The notes beneath the pieces were generated by a model, which ran no database searches, had not been told where the DNA came from, and saw nothing but the letters and a program-made list of their open reading frames with translations. The position numbers and the translations under genes are program-made. Shown piece after piece: positions 52,514 to 61,217 of a stretch of 64,000 nt of DNA. The first letter of the stretch is position 1, and each line of letters starts with the position of its first letter. Source of the stretch: Exiguobacterium indicum HHS 31 (lineage in GTDB: Bacteria; Bacillota; Bacilli; Exiguobacteriales; Exiguobacteriaceae); contig NZ_MPSZ01000005.1 of assembly GCF_001939065.1 (NCBI RefSeq), positions 1-64,000 of the forward strand, in the 5' to 3' direction.

Positions 52514-52735
52514 TCATCCTCTCGCTGGACGGAGGAGATAATAGATGATGACGACTAGTGTCGTCCAGACGCCTGTGAAGATTCCGATGATCCCGACAAT
52601 GAAGAAACCGAGTGCAACGATTGAGCCTGTCCGTTTATAATCCCGCCACATCGTTCGTAAGCCCTTAATGTTAAACCAAAGAAACGCAATGAACAAAATA
52701 GGGATGAGTATCCCAACAATTAATAGAGAAGACAT
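52514..52735 (-). CDS. Small two-helix membrane protein, unknown function
   Basis: Not recognised. 73 residues, two hydrophobic helices (about 3-21 and 40-66) separated by the basic loop RTMWRDYKRTG, ending LLRPARG. RBS AGAAAGAGGTGAAAGC. Probably cotranscribed with the DedA gene. Confidence 0.65.
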   Translation of the reverse strand: MSSLLIVGILIPILFIAFLWFNIKGLRTMWRDYKRTGSIVALGFFIVGIIGIFTGVWTTLVVIIYYLLRPARG

Positions 52736-52818
52736 GCTTTCACCTCTTTCTTATTTATTGTTATCCCCATTCTATCAGGAATCGACACGTCTTTCCTCCG
52801 CCTGAGGTCGTACGAACC

Positions 52819-52856
52819 TAAAAAAGGGCACGCTTCCGAATCGGAGCATGCCCTTT
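52819..52856 (-). terminator. Terminator of asnA
   Basis: Minus strand GGGCATGCTCCG / CGGAAGCGTGCCC arms (few mismatches) followed by TTTTTTAGG. Confidence 0.8.
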
Positions 52857-52901
52857 GCTTTATAAAACATCCTGTTTTGACGCTTTCTTACTATATATAT
52901 G

Positions 52902-53876
52902 TCAGAGCAAGTGGATGCCTTCCGCTTGAAGACTTTTACGCGTCTCTTCTGACCAGACAGAAGCTTGGACTTCACCGATATGACGCTTCTTCAATAAGAA
53001 CATCGCCATACGAGATTGACCGATTCCTCCACCCATCGTTAACGGTAGACGCTCTTCGAGTACACCTTGATGGAATGGGAATGCCAATTTATCTTCTTCT
53101 TGAGCAATCGCTGTCTGTTTCAACAACGCTTCACGATCAACGCGAATACCCATTGAAGACAATTCGAATGCTCCGATTTCTGGGTGGTGTACTAAAATGT
53201 CACCGTTGAGCGTCCAGTCATCGTAGTCAGCCGCTCGACCATCATGCTTCTCACCTGAAGCCAGTGCGCCACCGATTTGCATGAGGAAAACAGCACCATA
53301 TGCTTTCGTGACTTCTGTTTCACGTTCTTTCGTCGAAAGTGTCGGATACGCATCCTCTAACTCTTGTGTTGTCATGAAATGAATCGTTTCCGGTAAGATT
53401 GCTGAAATACCATACTCCGCTTCTACTTCTTGTTCGACTTGGCGAATCGTTGCATAAATCGCTTGTACCGTTTCTTGTAAATAAGCACTCGTCCGTTGTT
53501 CTTTCGTGATGATCCGTTCCCAGTCCCACTGATCGACGTGAATGGAGTGTGTCGCATCCAGCATCTCATCGCGACGAATCGCATGCATCAACGTGTATAA
53601 TCCTTCTCCCGCTTCAAATCCGTACGTATGAAGCGCTTGACGCTTCCACTTTGCAAGAGATTGTACGATTTCAAGATCTGCTGTGTGATCCAAAGCATCG
53701 AAACGAATGATTCGCTCTACGCCGTTGAGATGATCGTTGACACCGAGTGTACTTTCTACGAACAATGGTGCTTCGACACGTGTCAATCCGAGTGTTGTCG
53801 AAAAGCGTTCTTCAAAGCGTTTCTTTACGAGTGTGATCGCTTCCTGTGTGTGTTTCATCGATACGAGTGTTGTCAT
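52902..53876 (-). CDS. asnA: Aspartate-ammonia ligase
   Basis: AsnA makes asparagine from aspartate, ammonia and ATP. The 324-residue class II synthetase-like protein shows VEAPLFV, GLYTLMHAIRRDE, the SIHVDQWDWER core, FELSSMGIRVD and the terminal GGGIGQSRMAMFLL motif 3. ATG 53876 follows GAGGAACACCACC. The leader contains a T-box, so expression should respond to uncharged tRNA-Asn. Confidence 0.97.
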   Translation of the reverse strand: MTTLVSMKHTQEAITLVKKRFEERFSTTLGLTRVEAPLFVESTLGVNDHLNGVERIIRFDALDHTADLEIVQSLAKWKRQALHTYGFEAGEGLYTLMHAIRRDEMLDATHSIHVDQWDWERIITKEQRTSAYLQETVQAIYATIRQVEQEVEAEYGISAILPETIHFMTTQELEDAYPTLSTKERETEVTKAYGAVFLMQIGGALASGEKHDGRAADYDDWTLNGDILVHHPEIGAFELSSMGIRVDREALLKQTAIAQEEDKLAFPFHQGVLEERLPLTMGGGIGQSRMAMFLLKKRHIGEVQASVWSEETRKSLQAEGIHLL

Positions 53877-53899
53877 GGTGGTGTTCCTCCTCAATTGTG

Positions 53900-54215
53900 T
53901 TTTGAAAAAGAAGCCATAAAAAAGAGCCCTTCTTTCCCAAGAATATGGGACGAAAGACTCGGTTCCGCGGTACCACCCATGTTAGCAACGATGTTGCTCA
54001 CTCAAAAGACGAATCACTTCATCTTCGGCCTTATGATAACGGACAGGCAACTCCGGCTACGCCTACTGACATTCGGGTTCGGGTAGCGACTCCGGGAGGT
54101 TCTTCGCATCTTGCTTCCGACTGGGCTCTCACCATCCCCAGCTCGCTATACGGTCGTACAAGGTGTTACTCTTCCCTTCAACGTCGTTGTTACAATTGAA
54201 TTGAGAACATCGTAC
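53900..54215 (-). promoter_or_regulatory. T-box riboswitch of asnA
   Basis: The T-box sequence TGGGTGGTACCGCGG is at 53979-53965 on the minus strand, followed by an antiterminator/terminator pair ending in TCTTTTTTATGG (arms GAGTC-TCCCA / TGGGA-GGCTC). Upstream is a stem-rich Stem I region that includes GGAAGAGTAACACC and GGTGAGAGCC, typical of T-boxes. Expected specifier is AAC (Asn); a candidate AAC is present but I cannot place it in the specifier loop with certainty. Fills the gap 53877-54215, which has no gene. Confidence 0.88.
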
Positions 54216-54264
54216 AACAGGTCGCAAGCATTTGAAAAGACTTTTTTTCAAAAAAATAAAAGTT

Positions 54265-54280
54265 GTCAGATTAATCTGAC
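54265..54280. promoter_or_regulatory. Perfect 16-bp palindrome upstream of the asnA leader
   Basis: GTCAGATTAATCTGAC, upstream of the asnA promoter region and about 54 bp beyond the stop of the permease operon. Could be a dimeric regulator site or the stem of a small hairpin. Confidence 0.35.
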
Positions 54281-54292
54281 GTGTGAATCATG

Positions 54293-54322
54293 AAAAAAGC
54301 GTTCTCGCAGAAGCGAGAACGC
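54293..54322 (-). terminator. Terminator of the sugar permease operon
   Basis: GCGTTCTCGC / GCGAGAACGC with a TTCT loop then TTTTTT on the minus strand. Confidence 0.9.
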
Positions 54323-54333
54323 GCTTACAAAAA

Positions 54334-55221
54334 TTATTTGATCGATCCACTCGTAATTCCTTGAATGATCTGTTTCTGCAAGGCAAAGAAGAACAACAAT
54401 AACGGAATGATCCCGAGGACGAGTCCGGCAAGTGCTAAGTCCCACTGCTTCGTATATTGACCGAAGAAATAGAACGTCGCGAGTGGAATCGTCCGTAAAT
54501 CGACGTCTCGTAACATCAGCGATGGCAGTAGGAAATCGTTCCAAATCCACAGCGTGTTCAAGATGATGATCGTGACCGTGATGGGCTTGAGTAATGGGAA
54601 CACGATGCGCCAGAACACACCCCATTGTGAACAACCATCAATGATGGCCGCCTCCTCGATTTCTTCAGGAATCGACTTCATGAATCCATGGTATAAGAAG
54701 ATTGATAATCCAGATCCAAAACCAAGATACATCAGAATCAATCCCCAATAACTGTTCTGCAATCCGAGATCACCAGACAATTTCGATAAGGGAATCATGA
54801 TCGACTGGAATGGAATGATCATCGCCGCAACGAATAAGAAAAAGATGATCGTCGACAAGCGTGTTTTCGTCCGGACGAGTTTCCAGGCCGCCATCGAACA
54901 AAAGATGATGATGACCGCGTTAGCGCCGACTGTAATGATGACGGAGTTTAAAAAAACTTTTCCGAAGTTCATCGCTTCCCATGCTTCTGAATAGTTGGAC
55001 GTCATCCATTCCTTTGGTAGACCCGTTGTGTTCGTAAAGATATCGCCCTGCGTCTTGAAAGAATTCGAGACAACGTAATAAAACGGGATCATGTACAGTA
55101 GCCCCATCAATAAGGCTGCCAGTTCGACTGTTCCAAGACGGAGTGAATAACGACCTCTCGTCTTTTTAGAGCGCTTCGGTTTCTCCTCTTGCGGAGTGGG
55201 TAATGGTTGTGCCGTACTCAT
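54334..55221 (-). CDS. Sugar ABC transporter permease (MalG-like)
   Basis: 295 residues, six hydrophobic helices, with the EAA loop EEAAIIDGCSQWGVFWRIV (about 195-213) that docks the ATPase. Second permease of a CUT1 importer; overlaps the upstream permease by 4 bp. The N-terminus is basic and cytoplasmic. No ATPase gene occurs in the window, so a shared MsmX-type ATPase encoded elsewhere is inferred. Confidence 0.93.
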   Translation of the reverse strand: MSTAQPLPTPQEEKPKRSKKTRGRYSLRLGTVELAALLMGLLYMIPFYYVVSNSFKTQGDIFTNTTGLPKEWMTSNYSEAWEAMNFGKVFLNSVIITVGANAVIIIFCSMAAWKLVRTKTRLSTIIFFLFVAAMIIPFQSIMIPLSKLSGDLGLQNSYWGLILMYLGFGSGLSIFLYHGFMKSIPEEIEEAAIIDGCSQWGVFWRIVFPLLKPITVTIIILNTLWIWNDFLLPSLMLRDVDLRTIPLATFYFFGQYTKQWDLALAGLVLGIIPLLLFFFALQKQIIQGITSGSIK

Positions 55222-56105
55222 GCTTCCACCTCCCGTTTTTTCGTCAGATAGACTTGAGTGACTGTAATCGCTGCAACAACAACGAAGAAGATGATTGCCT
55301 TCGCTGATCCGAGTCCAAGATTATTATTCGTAAACGATTCTTTGTAAATGTTTAGAGCAAGCATCTCGGTCGATTTGAATGGTCCGCCGTTCGTTAGGGA
55401 TAAGTTCGTATCGAATAACTTGAAAGACCATGAAATCGTCAAGAAGAGACAGATTGTGACCGACGGCATGATCAGTGGCAACGTAATGTTCCGTAACGTC
55501 GATAGACGATTGGCACCATCGATTTTTGCCGCTTCAATCAGCTCTTGTGGCACGTTTTGCAGAGCCGCGATATAGATGACCATGATGTAACCGCCACCTT
55601 GCCAAATCGAAACAATGACGATACCCCAGAATCCTGTCCGGGCATCTCCTAACCATGGAAGTTCAAATATACTCCACCCTGTCAATTCACCGATCGATGC
55701 GAAGCCTTTGACATAGATGAACTGCCAAACGAAACCGAGGATCAACCCACCGATCAAGTTCGGCATGAAGAAAATCGTTCGTAAGAAATTACGTGTGCGA
55801 ATATTTTGTGTCAATAAGAACGCCAAGATGAAACCGACGACATTCGTTAAGATGACGGCAACGACCGTATATTTCGTCGTCAACCAAAATGACTGCTGGA
55901 ACTGCTCGTCACTCGTAAAGAGACGGACATAGTTATCAAAGCCGATCCAATTCAATTCTCCGGTTACACCGTTCCAATCCGTGAACGAATACATAACGCC
56001 ATTGAAAAACGGTACAAGCACGATCACTGCGAATACAAGAAAGACCGGTCCGACGAAGAGCCAAAAATCAAGACCGCGTTTCCACTTCTTTTGTCCAGAT
56101 GTCAT
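55218..56105 (-). CDS. Sugar ABC transporter permease (MalF-like)
   Basis: 295 residues, six hydrophobic helices, EAA loop IEAAKIDGANRLSTLRNI (about 190-207). ATG 56105 (MTSGQKKWKRGLDFW) has GGAGGAGGGATGAAACA; much longer in-frame upstream reading reaches into the fhs promoter and is rejected. Forms the transmembrane pair with the MalG-like protein. The same 17-bp element as the binding-protein gene lies 72 bp upstream. Confidence 0.93.
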   Translation of the reverse strand: MTSGQKKWKRGLDFWLFVGPVFLVFAVIVLVPFFNGVMYSFTDWNGVTGELNWIGFDNYVRLFTSDEQFQQSFWLTTKYTVVAVILTNVVGFILAFLLTQNIRTRNFLRTIFFMPNLIGGLILGFVWQFIYVKGFASIGELTGWSIFELPWLGDARTGFWGIVIVSIWQGGGYIMVIYIAALQNVPQELIEAAKIDGANRLSTLRNITLPLIMPSVTICLFLTISWSFKLFDTNLSLTNGGPFKSTEMLALNIYKESFTNNNLGLGSAKAIIFFVVVAAITVTQVYLTKKREVEA

Positions 56106-56176
56106 TGTTTCATCCCTCCTCCACTCTACAGTACGTCTTTCTCTAACACTTGAACACGTCACCATTTGACCCATTG

Positions 56177-56193
56177 GGTGGAAAATATTGAAC
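56177..56193 (-). promoter_or_regulatory. Shared 17-bp element upstream of the permease operon
   Basis: GTTCAATATTTTCCACC on the minus strand, identical to 50268-50252 and in the same orientation relative to its gene. It also lies near the fhs promoter on the other strand (TTGGCG/TACTAT-like hexamers at about 56200-56230). Confidence 0.6.
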
Positions 56194-56271
56194 GTTTTCC
56201 TTTGGCGCGTTCGCACTAGATACGCTACTATTAGAAAAAAGAGAGATCCAATCAAAGAGGGAGTCGATACC

Positions 56272-57951
56272 ATGGAAAAGACCATTCGTTCAGACTTAGA
56301 AATCGCACAACAGACCGTCTTACGCCCGATTCGAGAAATTGCGGACCGGATTGGTTTGCAAGAAGAGGATTTTGATACGTACGGAAAGTATAAAGCGAAG
56401 TTGACAGATGGACTGTTGAACCGATTGGCAACGAAATCTGACGGGAAATTGATCCTTGTCACAGCTATCAATCCGACAGCTGCCGGTGAAGGAAAATCAA
56501 CCGTCACTGTCGGACTCGGACAGGCGTTGCATCGGGCAAACCATAAGACGATGATTTGTTTACGGGAACCCTCACTCGGTCCGACGATGGGCTTAAAAGG
56601 TGGCGCGTGTGGTGGTGGCTATAGCCAAGTTCTACCGATGGAAGAGATCAATCTGCATTTCACAGGCGATATGCATGCGATCACATCTGCTCATAATACA
56701 ATCAGTGCCTTGCTCGACAATCACCTGCATCAAGGTAACATCCTTGGTATCGATCCGCGTCGTATCGTCTGGAAACGCGTTCTTGATTTGAATGACCGTG
56801 CCTTGCGCCAAGTTACGATTGGTCTTGGTGGTCCTGCGCATGGTGTGCCGCGTCAAGATGGATTCGACATCACGGTCGCTTCCGAAATCATGGCGGTCCT
56901 CTGTCTAGCAGACTCCATTTCGGATCTTGAACAGCGGTTGAGTCGCATCGTCGTCGCCTATACGTACGATCAACAGCCGGTTACAGTCAAAGATATTCAG
57001 GCATCAGGAGCTGCGACGTTACTCCTGAAAGATGCGTTCCGCCCGAACCTCGTTCAAACCGTCGAAGGAACACCAGCACTGATTCATGGTGGACCGTTCG
57101 CGAACATCGCACATGGCTGTAACTCTTTGATTGCAACGCAAACTGCACTGAAGCTAAGTGATTACGTTGTCACAGAAGCAGGATTCGGAGCCGATTTAGG
57201 TGCCGAAAAATTCTTCAACATCAAATCACGGATCGGCGGACTTCACCCGGATGCCGTCGTTATCGTCGCTACGATTCGTGCCTTGAAGATGCACGGAGGT
57301 GTCGACAAAACGCAACTCAGCGAAGAAAATCTCGCCGCCTTAACAGATGGTCTTGCGTTACTTGAAAAACACGTCGAGACGATGAATCTGTTCGGTGTCC
57401 CTGCCGTTGTTGCCTTGAACCGTTTCTTCACCGACACGGAAGCAGAACGGAATATGATCTTGGAATGGTGTCAGGATCGTAATATTCGTGTCGCGGAAAG
57501 TGAAGTCTTCAGTAAAGGGGGAGCTGGCGGCGAAGCACTCGTCACGGAAGTCATGCAAGCTCTTGAGGAACCGAGCCAATTCCGCCCTCTGTATCCTGAC
57601 GTCTTACCGCTTCGTCAAAAGATCGAGCGTATCGCAAAGCGTGTCTACGGCGCAGCTGACGTTCATTTTGAAGACAAAGCGCTCCGCGAACTCGAACGGT
57701 GTACGGAGATGGGATTGAATGAGTTACCGATTTGTATGGCAAAAACACCCTTTTCTTTAACGGATGATCCTGCTCGTTATGGTCGTGTCGAAGACTTCAC
57801 GATCACGGTCCGCGAAATCCGTCCATCGGTTGGTGCAGGGTTCATCGTTGCATTGACTGGGAATGTATTAACGATGCCAGGATTACCGGCAGTTCCTGCC
57901 GCCTTCCACATGGGCGTATCGGAAGACGGACAGGTATTTGGACTTTCTTAA
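56272..57951 (+). CDS. fhs: Formate-tetrahydrofolate ligase
   Basis: Makes 10-formyl-THF from formate, THF and ATP, feeding one-carbon metabolism. The 559-residue protein has the P-loop TAAGEGKSTVTVGLGQ (about 65-80), EPSLGPTMGLKGGA and the KFFNIKSR/VATIRALKMHGG blocks. ATG 56272 is chosen (AAAGAGGGAGTCGATACC); the longer frame includes promoter sequence. Formate from PflB could be used here. Confidence 0.97.
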   Translation: MEKTIRSDLEIAQQTVLRPIREIADRIGLQEEDFDTYGKYKAKLTDGLLNRLATKSDGKLILVTAINPTAAGEGKSTVTVGLGQALHRANHKTMICLREPSLGPTMGLKGGACGGGYSQVLPMEEINLHFTGDMHAITSAHNTISALLDNHLHQGNILGIDPRRIVWKRVLDLNDRALRQVTIGLGGPAHGVPRQDGFDITVASEIMAVLCLADSISDLEQRLSRIVVAYTYDQQPVTVKDIQASGAATLLLKDAFRPNLVQTVEGTPALIHGGPFANIAHGCNSLIATQTALKLSDYVVTEAGFGADLGAEKFFNIKSRIGGLHPDAVVIVATIRALKMHGGVDKTQLSEENLAALTDGLALLEKHVETMNLFGVPAVVALNRFFTDTEAERNMILEWCQDRNIRVAESEVFSKGGAGGEALVTEVMQALEEPSQFRPLYPDVLPLRQKIERIAKRVYGAADVHFEDKALRELERCTEMGLNELPICMAKTPFSLTDDPARYGRVEDFTITVREIRPSVGAGFIVALTGNVLTMPGLPAVPAAFHMGVSEDGQVFGLS

Positions 57952-57967
57952 TGAGAGGATGAGTTAC

Positions 57968-58924
57968 ATGACGATTGATCATTCACATTGGATAGCCTCT
58001 GACGGCTATACTACGACATTGCATAGCCTCGAAGCCCACGACCCTAAAGGAGTCGTGATCGTCTTTCACGGGATGATGGAGCATGGCGCGCGGTATGAGG
58101 AATTCGCCGAATTCCTCTATGCGCATCATTACCACACGATCATCGCAGACTTACGCTGTTTCGGAACCCGAGCAGCACAGCTCGGAACACTTGGACACCT
58201 CGAGCCGAATCAAGGGTTTAAACAATTGATGCAGGATGCAGAAGAACTCGTCTCTGACATCAAAGAGCGTTATCCGACGCTACCGGTGTTCATCTTCGGT
58301 CATAGTTTTGGTTCGTTGATTGCTCGCCGAATCGGTCAAACACTCGGTCATACAGTAGCTGGAATCATCGCGAGCGGACCCCCGACAAGTACAGGTTTAC
58401 TCGGTGATGTCAGCCAAAAACTCGTCGAACGTCAAATCCATCAGTTGTCAGCAATACACCCTGCTGAACGGTTTGGACAACTCGTGTTCGGACGGTATAA
58501 CTTACGCTTTTTCCCAGCACTTTCTAAAAATGCTTGGCTCTCTTCGGATCCTCAATCCGTCATGCGCTATGATGCAGATCCATTGTCCGGTCAAACAGTC
58601 ACGCTTGGGTTCTTCCACGAACTCTTACACGCAACGAAACTCGTCAACGCACTTGCTTCCATCTATCAGCATCCACGTCATTTGCCTCTCTTATTGCTTG
58701 CTGGTGGGGATGACGCGGTCGCGTTCGACGGAAAAGGTATTCATCATTTATTTGATATGTATAATCGTGTCCGTGTTGATGCTGTACAGCTGACGATTTA
58801 TCGAGGGTTACGTCATGAGCTCTTCCATGAGTTCGAACGCATCCGCGTTTTTGCCGATATCGCGAGCTGGTTGAATAAACAAGTCAATCCTGCAGCTAAA
58901 CAGTCATCTTCCCGTTCTTCTTAA
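57968..58924 (+). CDS. Alpha/beta hydrolase, lysophospholipase/monoglyceride lipase-like
   Basis: 318 residues. HGMMEHGARYEEFAEFL near residue 35 is typical of serine-aminopeptidase-S33/monoacylglycerol lipases; nucleophile elbow GHSFGS (about 108), acidic residue in LLAGGDDAVAF and histidine in GLRHELFHEFE. Likely cytosolic. ATG 57968 follows GAGAGGATGAGTTAC and lies 14 bp after the fhs stop, so the two may share a transcript. Confidence 0.85.
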   Translation: MTIDHSHWIASDGYTTTLHSLEAHDPKGVVIVFHGMMEHGARYEEFAEFLYAHHYHTIIADLRCFGTRAAQLGTLGHLEPNQGFKQLMQDAEELVSDIKERYPTLPVFIFGHSFGSLIARRIGQTLGHTVAGIIASGPPTSTGLLGDVSQKLVERQIHQLSAIHPAERFGQLVFGRYNLRFFPALSKNAWLSSDPQSVMRYDADPLSGQTVTLGFFHELLHATKLVNALASIYQHPRHLPLLLLAGGDDAVAFDGKGIHHLFDMYNRVRVDAVQLTIYRGLRHELFHEFERIRVFADIASWLNKQVNPAAKQSSSRSS

Positions 58925-58941
58925 GCCACATCGATCGATAT

Positions 58942-58979
58942 AAAAAAAGGCAGCGGATCCTTGTGATCCGTTGCCTTTT
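58942..58979 (+). terminator. Terminator of the fhs/lipase unit
   Basis: AAAAAGGCAGCGGATC / GATCCGTTGCCTTTT (one wobble) with a short CTTGT loop. Confidence 0.85.
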
Positions 58980-58997
58980 GCACTTCTATCGTATCCT

Positions 58998-59417
58998 TCA
59001 TTGAATCCAAGTCAGTGAAGAAATCATCGCTTCGATTTCTTCGATTTCAAGCGTCTCGCGTTCTGCAGAGTACGTCAATAAGACTAACCGTTCCCCGTCC
59101 GAATACGCGTAGATCCGTAAGAAGATATCTTCTTCTTTCCCATCTACTGCAAGCAACGCTTCTTTTGTTGAATTACGACGGACTTCAAGTGCTCCTGTTA
59201 GTTCGATGCCGAACTCTTCCACCAACAGATTGATTTCTTGTTCCGCCGCCTCATACGGTGTCAATTCTTCTGAATCGGACTCATAAATGGATAATTGGAG
59301 CGTACCCATCGCATTTTCATCCGTCGAATAAAAACTGACATATGTCTCTTCTTCTTGATATTCGAATACCTTTGGATATTCTAGCGTGATCCAATGATCG
59401 ACTGTGTACTGTTTCAT
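58998..59417 (-). CDS. Small cytosolic protein, unknown function
   Basis: 139 residues, very acidic, predicted alpha/beta: LEYPKVFEYQEEETYVSF, TLQLSIYES, LLAVDGKEEDIFLRIYAYSDGERLVLLTYSA. The pattern is reminiscent of small DUF3805-like proteins, but I do not claim a family. Start overlaps the stop of the upstream gene by 4 bp, so it is translationally coupled to it. Confidence 0.7.
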   Translation of the reverse strand: MKQYTVDHWITLEYPKVFEYQEEETYVSFYSTDENAMGTLQLSIYESDSEELTPYEAAEQEINLLVEEFGIELTGALEVRRNSTKEALLAVDGKEEDIFLRIYAYSDGERLVLLTYSAERETLEIEEIEAMISSLTWIQ

Positions 59418-59959
59418 TTGAATTCCTCCATTCGTTGTATCTCTTCAAAGCGGATACCCGTCACAGCCATACGCTCGAATTGTCGAGCGAGTTGAGCAGA
59501 GACGAACATGCGATGCGTGCGCTCATCTCGCATAAGATGATGCGGACAAATCGAATCGCTGATTCGTCGCTCTGTCAAAAAATAGACGCGTCGTCTCGGG
59601 ACCGGACGGAATACATCCGTCGTATGTAGATGTTCGATCCGACTGACAGATAAGAGATTGAGAAGATAGTACGGAACCACTCCGTCCTTCGTCTCAAGAT
59701 GTACCTTGAGACATTGTACAGAAAAAGGAGCGTATGCTGCAATGACGCGTTGCACACGTTCCGAGACGAGCGGCAGATCGAATGTGTTTGGAAGGACATC
59801 CGGTAGCAAATCCGCATCTTGATTGATGGAAAAAGCAAGTACACCTACGTTATGGAACCACTCTCCTATCAATAAGCGATGACGATCGAATTGATGGTGA
59901 CAGATCGCCTTCCATCCTTTTCCCATCGGCTGTTCGCTCCAAACTCGCACTTCATTCAC
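59414..59959 (-). CDS. Hypothetical protein, possibly Imm11-like (DUF1629-type) immunity protein
   Basis: 181 residues with no membrane segment. The C-terminal pattern ARQFERMAVTGIRFEEIQRME resembles the end of Imm11/DUF1629 proteins that occur with polymorphic toxins, and HLHTTDVFRPVPRRRVYFLTERRISDSICPHH contains potential metal residues. The resemblance is from memory and modest. No toxin gene is visible nearby. Coupled by 4-bp overlap with a 139-residue acidic protein. Confidence 0.55.
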   Translation of the reverse strand: MNEVRVWSEQPMGKGWKAICHHQFDRHRLLIGEWFHNVGVLAFSINQDADLLPDVLPNTFDLPLVSERVQRVIAAYAPFSVQCLKVHLETKDGVVPYYLLNLLSVSRIEHLHTTDVFRPVPRRRVYFLTERRISDSICPHHLMRDERTHRMFVSAQLARQFERMAVTGIRFEEIQRMEEFK

Positions 59960-60128
59960 CAGACACTCTCTCCTCTACCCAACTTTACCCATATTGCAAA
60001 TCAAGATTACCATTGGAAACGATTAACTAGTATTATTGTACACCGAATCTTAAAAGAAATTGCTTTTTTTCATAAAAGTTATGGAAATGCCCTCTTTGCT
60101 ATGCTACTATATTTCATGTAGCCAATAC

Positions 60129-60202
60129 GCGGGTGTAGTTTAATGGTAAAACCTCAGCCTTCCAAGCTGATGACGAGAGTTCGATTCTCTTCACCCGCTC
60201 CA
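60129..60202 (+). tRNA. tRNA-Gly (anticodon UCC)
   Basis: 74 nt with CCA encoded. Acceptor GCGGGTG pairs with CACCCGC; D-arm TAGTTTAATGGTAAAA; anticodon loop CTTCCAA with TCC; TTCGATT in the T loop. Decodes GGA. A terminator follows within 45 bp, so it is monocistronic. Confidence 0.96.
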
Positions 60203-60246
60203 ATTATGACATAACATAGGTCTAGGACCATTTCCCTCTAGAGGGC

Positions 60247-60278
60247 AGGCGACTCGCGACGTGCGAGTCGTCTTTTTT
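60247..60278 (+). terminator. Terminator of tRNA-Gly
   Basis: GGCGACTCGC / GCGAGTCGTC with GACGT loop followed by TTTTTT. Confidence 0.85.
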
Positions 60279-60354
60279 ATTGATTCTGCTGATGATTCCA
60301 ACGAATTTATGGGTATACAACGATATAGATAGAGATTCGTAAAGGAGGATTCGT

Positions 60355-61164
60355 ATGATTCAGATGAAAATGCCCGGCGTGACGATCTATCAAAGTACAC
60401 TCATGAAAACGACTTCGACATTAATCGAGACGCCTGATTGTCTGATCGTCGTCGACCCTGGCTGGCTTCCCGATGAGATTGCAACGATTCGTCGAGACGT
60501 CGAAATCGTGCGTCGCGAACGACCATTATACGTCGTCTATACGCATGCCCATTTCGATCATATTTTAGGAGCCTATGCCTTTACGGATGCCATCGTCATC
60601 GCTTCTAAACCGTTCATCGATGTCGACCGACAAGAAGCGCTCCAAGCCGTACAAGATTTTAATGATGAATTCTATATCGATTCTCCCGTCCTTTTCCCAG
60701 ACGTGACACATATCATCCATGAGTCTGAGACGATTTTAACGATCGGACAAACGAAGTTAATCTTCTTTTTGACGCCCGGTCATGAAGCGACTCATCTTTC
60801 CTTCATCGTCATGCCACTTCACTTGTTAGTCTGCGGCGATTACGCTTCAGACGTTGAAATCCCCTTGATCGAACACGATTCCTCTGAGTATTTGACGACG
60901 CTCGAGTTACTCGAGTCGTTCATTTATGAATATGAAGTCAAACTCTTGATTCCCGGACACGGTCACATTTGTGATATCCGAACAGAGATGATCGAACGAC
61001 TTCATCAGAGCTATGATTATATTCTTGCCCTCCGTGCCGGAAAAGAATCCGACTGGGCTCCATCTTGGCAAACGACTCCTTTTATGAAACGTCTGCATGA
61101 AAAAAATAAGCGACAAGTCAAAAAAGAACAAGAAGAACGATTAGCCCGACGCCATTATGATTAA
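60355..61164 (+). CDS. Metallo-beta-lactamase-fold hydrolase
   Basis: 269 residues, MBL-fold with the metal motif THAHFDHILG (about 61-70), CGDYASD (Asp ligand, about 160) and GHGHICD (about 199). C-terminal 40 residues are basic and helical (KRLHEKNKRQVKKEQEERLARR). Likely a glyoxalase II- or lactonase-like hydrolase; substrate unknown. ATG 60355 has AAAGGAGGATTCGT. Monocistronic, ended by a terminator shared with argF. Confidence 0.87.
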   Translation: MIQMKMPGVTIYQSTLMKTTSTLIETPDCLIVVDPGWLPDEIATIRRDVEIVRRERPLYVVYTHAHFDHILGAYAFTDAIVIASKPFIDVDRQEALQAVQDFNDEFYIDSPVLFPDVTHIIHESETILTIGQTKLIFFLTPGHEATHLSFIVMPLHLLVCGDYASDVEIPLIEHDSSEYLTTLELLESFIYEYEVKLLIPGHGHICDIRTEMIERLHQSYDYILALRAGKESDWAPSWQTTPFMKRLHEKNKRQVKKEQEERLARRHYD

Positions 61165-61176
61165 CTTCGCTCAACT

Positions 61177-61214
61177 AAAAGACTCGGTCGCCAAATTGGT
61201 GACCGAGTCTTTTA
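61177..61214. terminator. Bidirectional terminator, MBL gene / argF
   Basis: AAAAGACTCGGTCGCC / GGTGACCGAGTCTTTT around AAATT; near-perfect arms. Confidence 0.9.
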
Positions 61215-61217
61215 TGG

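Noticed and set aside
53945-54199. 84-residue ORF on the plus strand
   Set aside because: Lies wholly in the asnA T-box leader on the other strand; the structure explains the sequence.
55218-56507. 429-residue reading of the MalF-like permease
   Set aside because: The first 134 codons run over the fhs promoter and coding start; the ATG at 56105 has the ribosome site and the normal family length.
60011-60030. Cre-like sequence TGGAAACGATTAAC before tRNA-Gly
   Set aside because: Three mismatches, including core positions, and no sugar gene follows.
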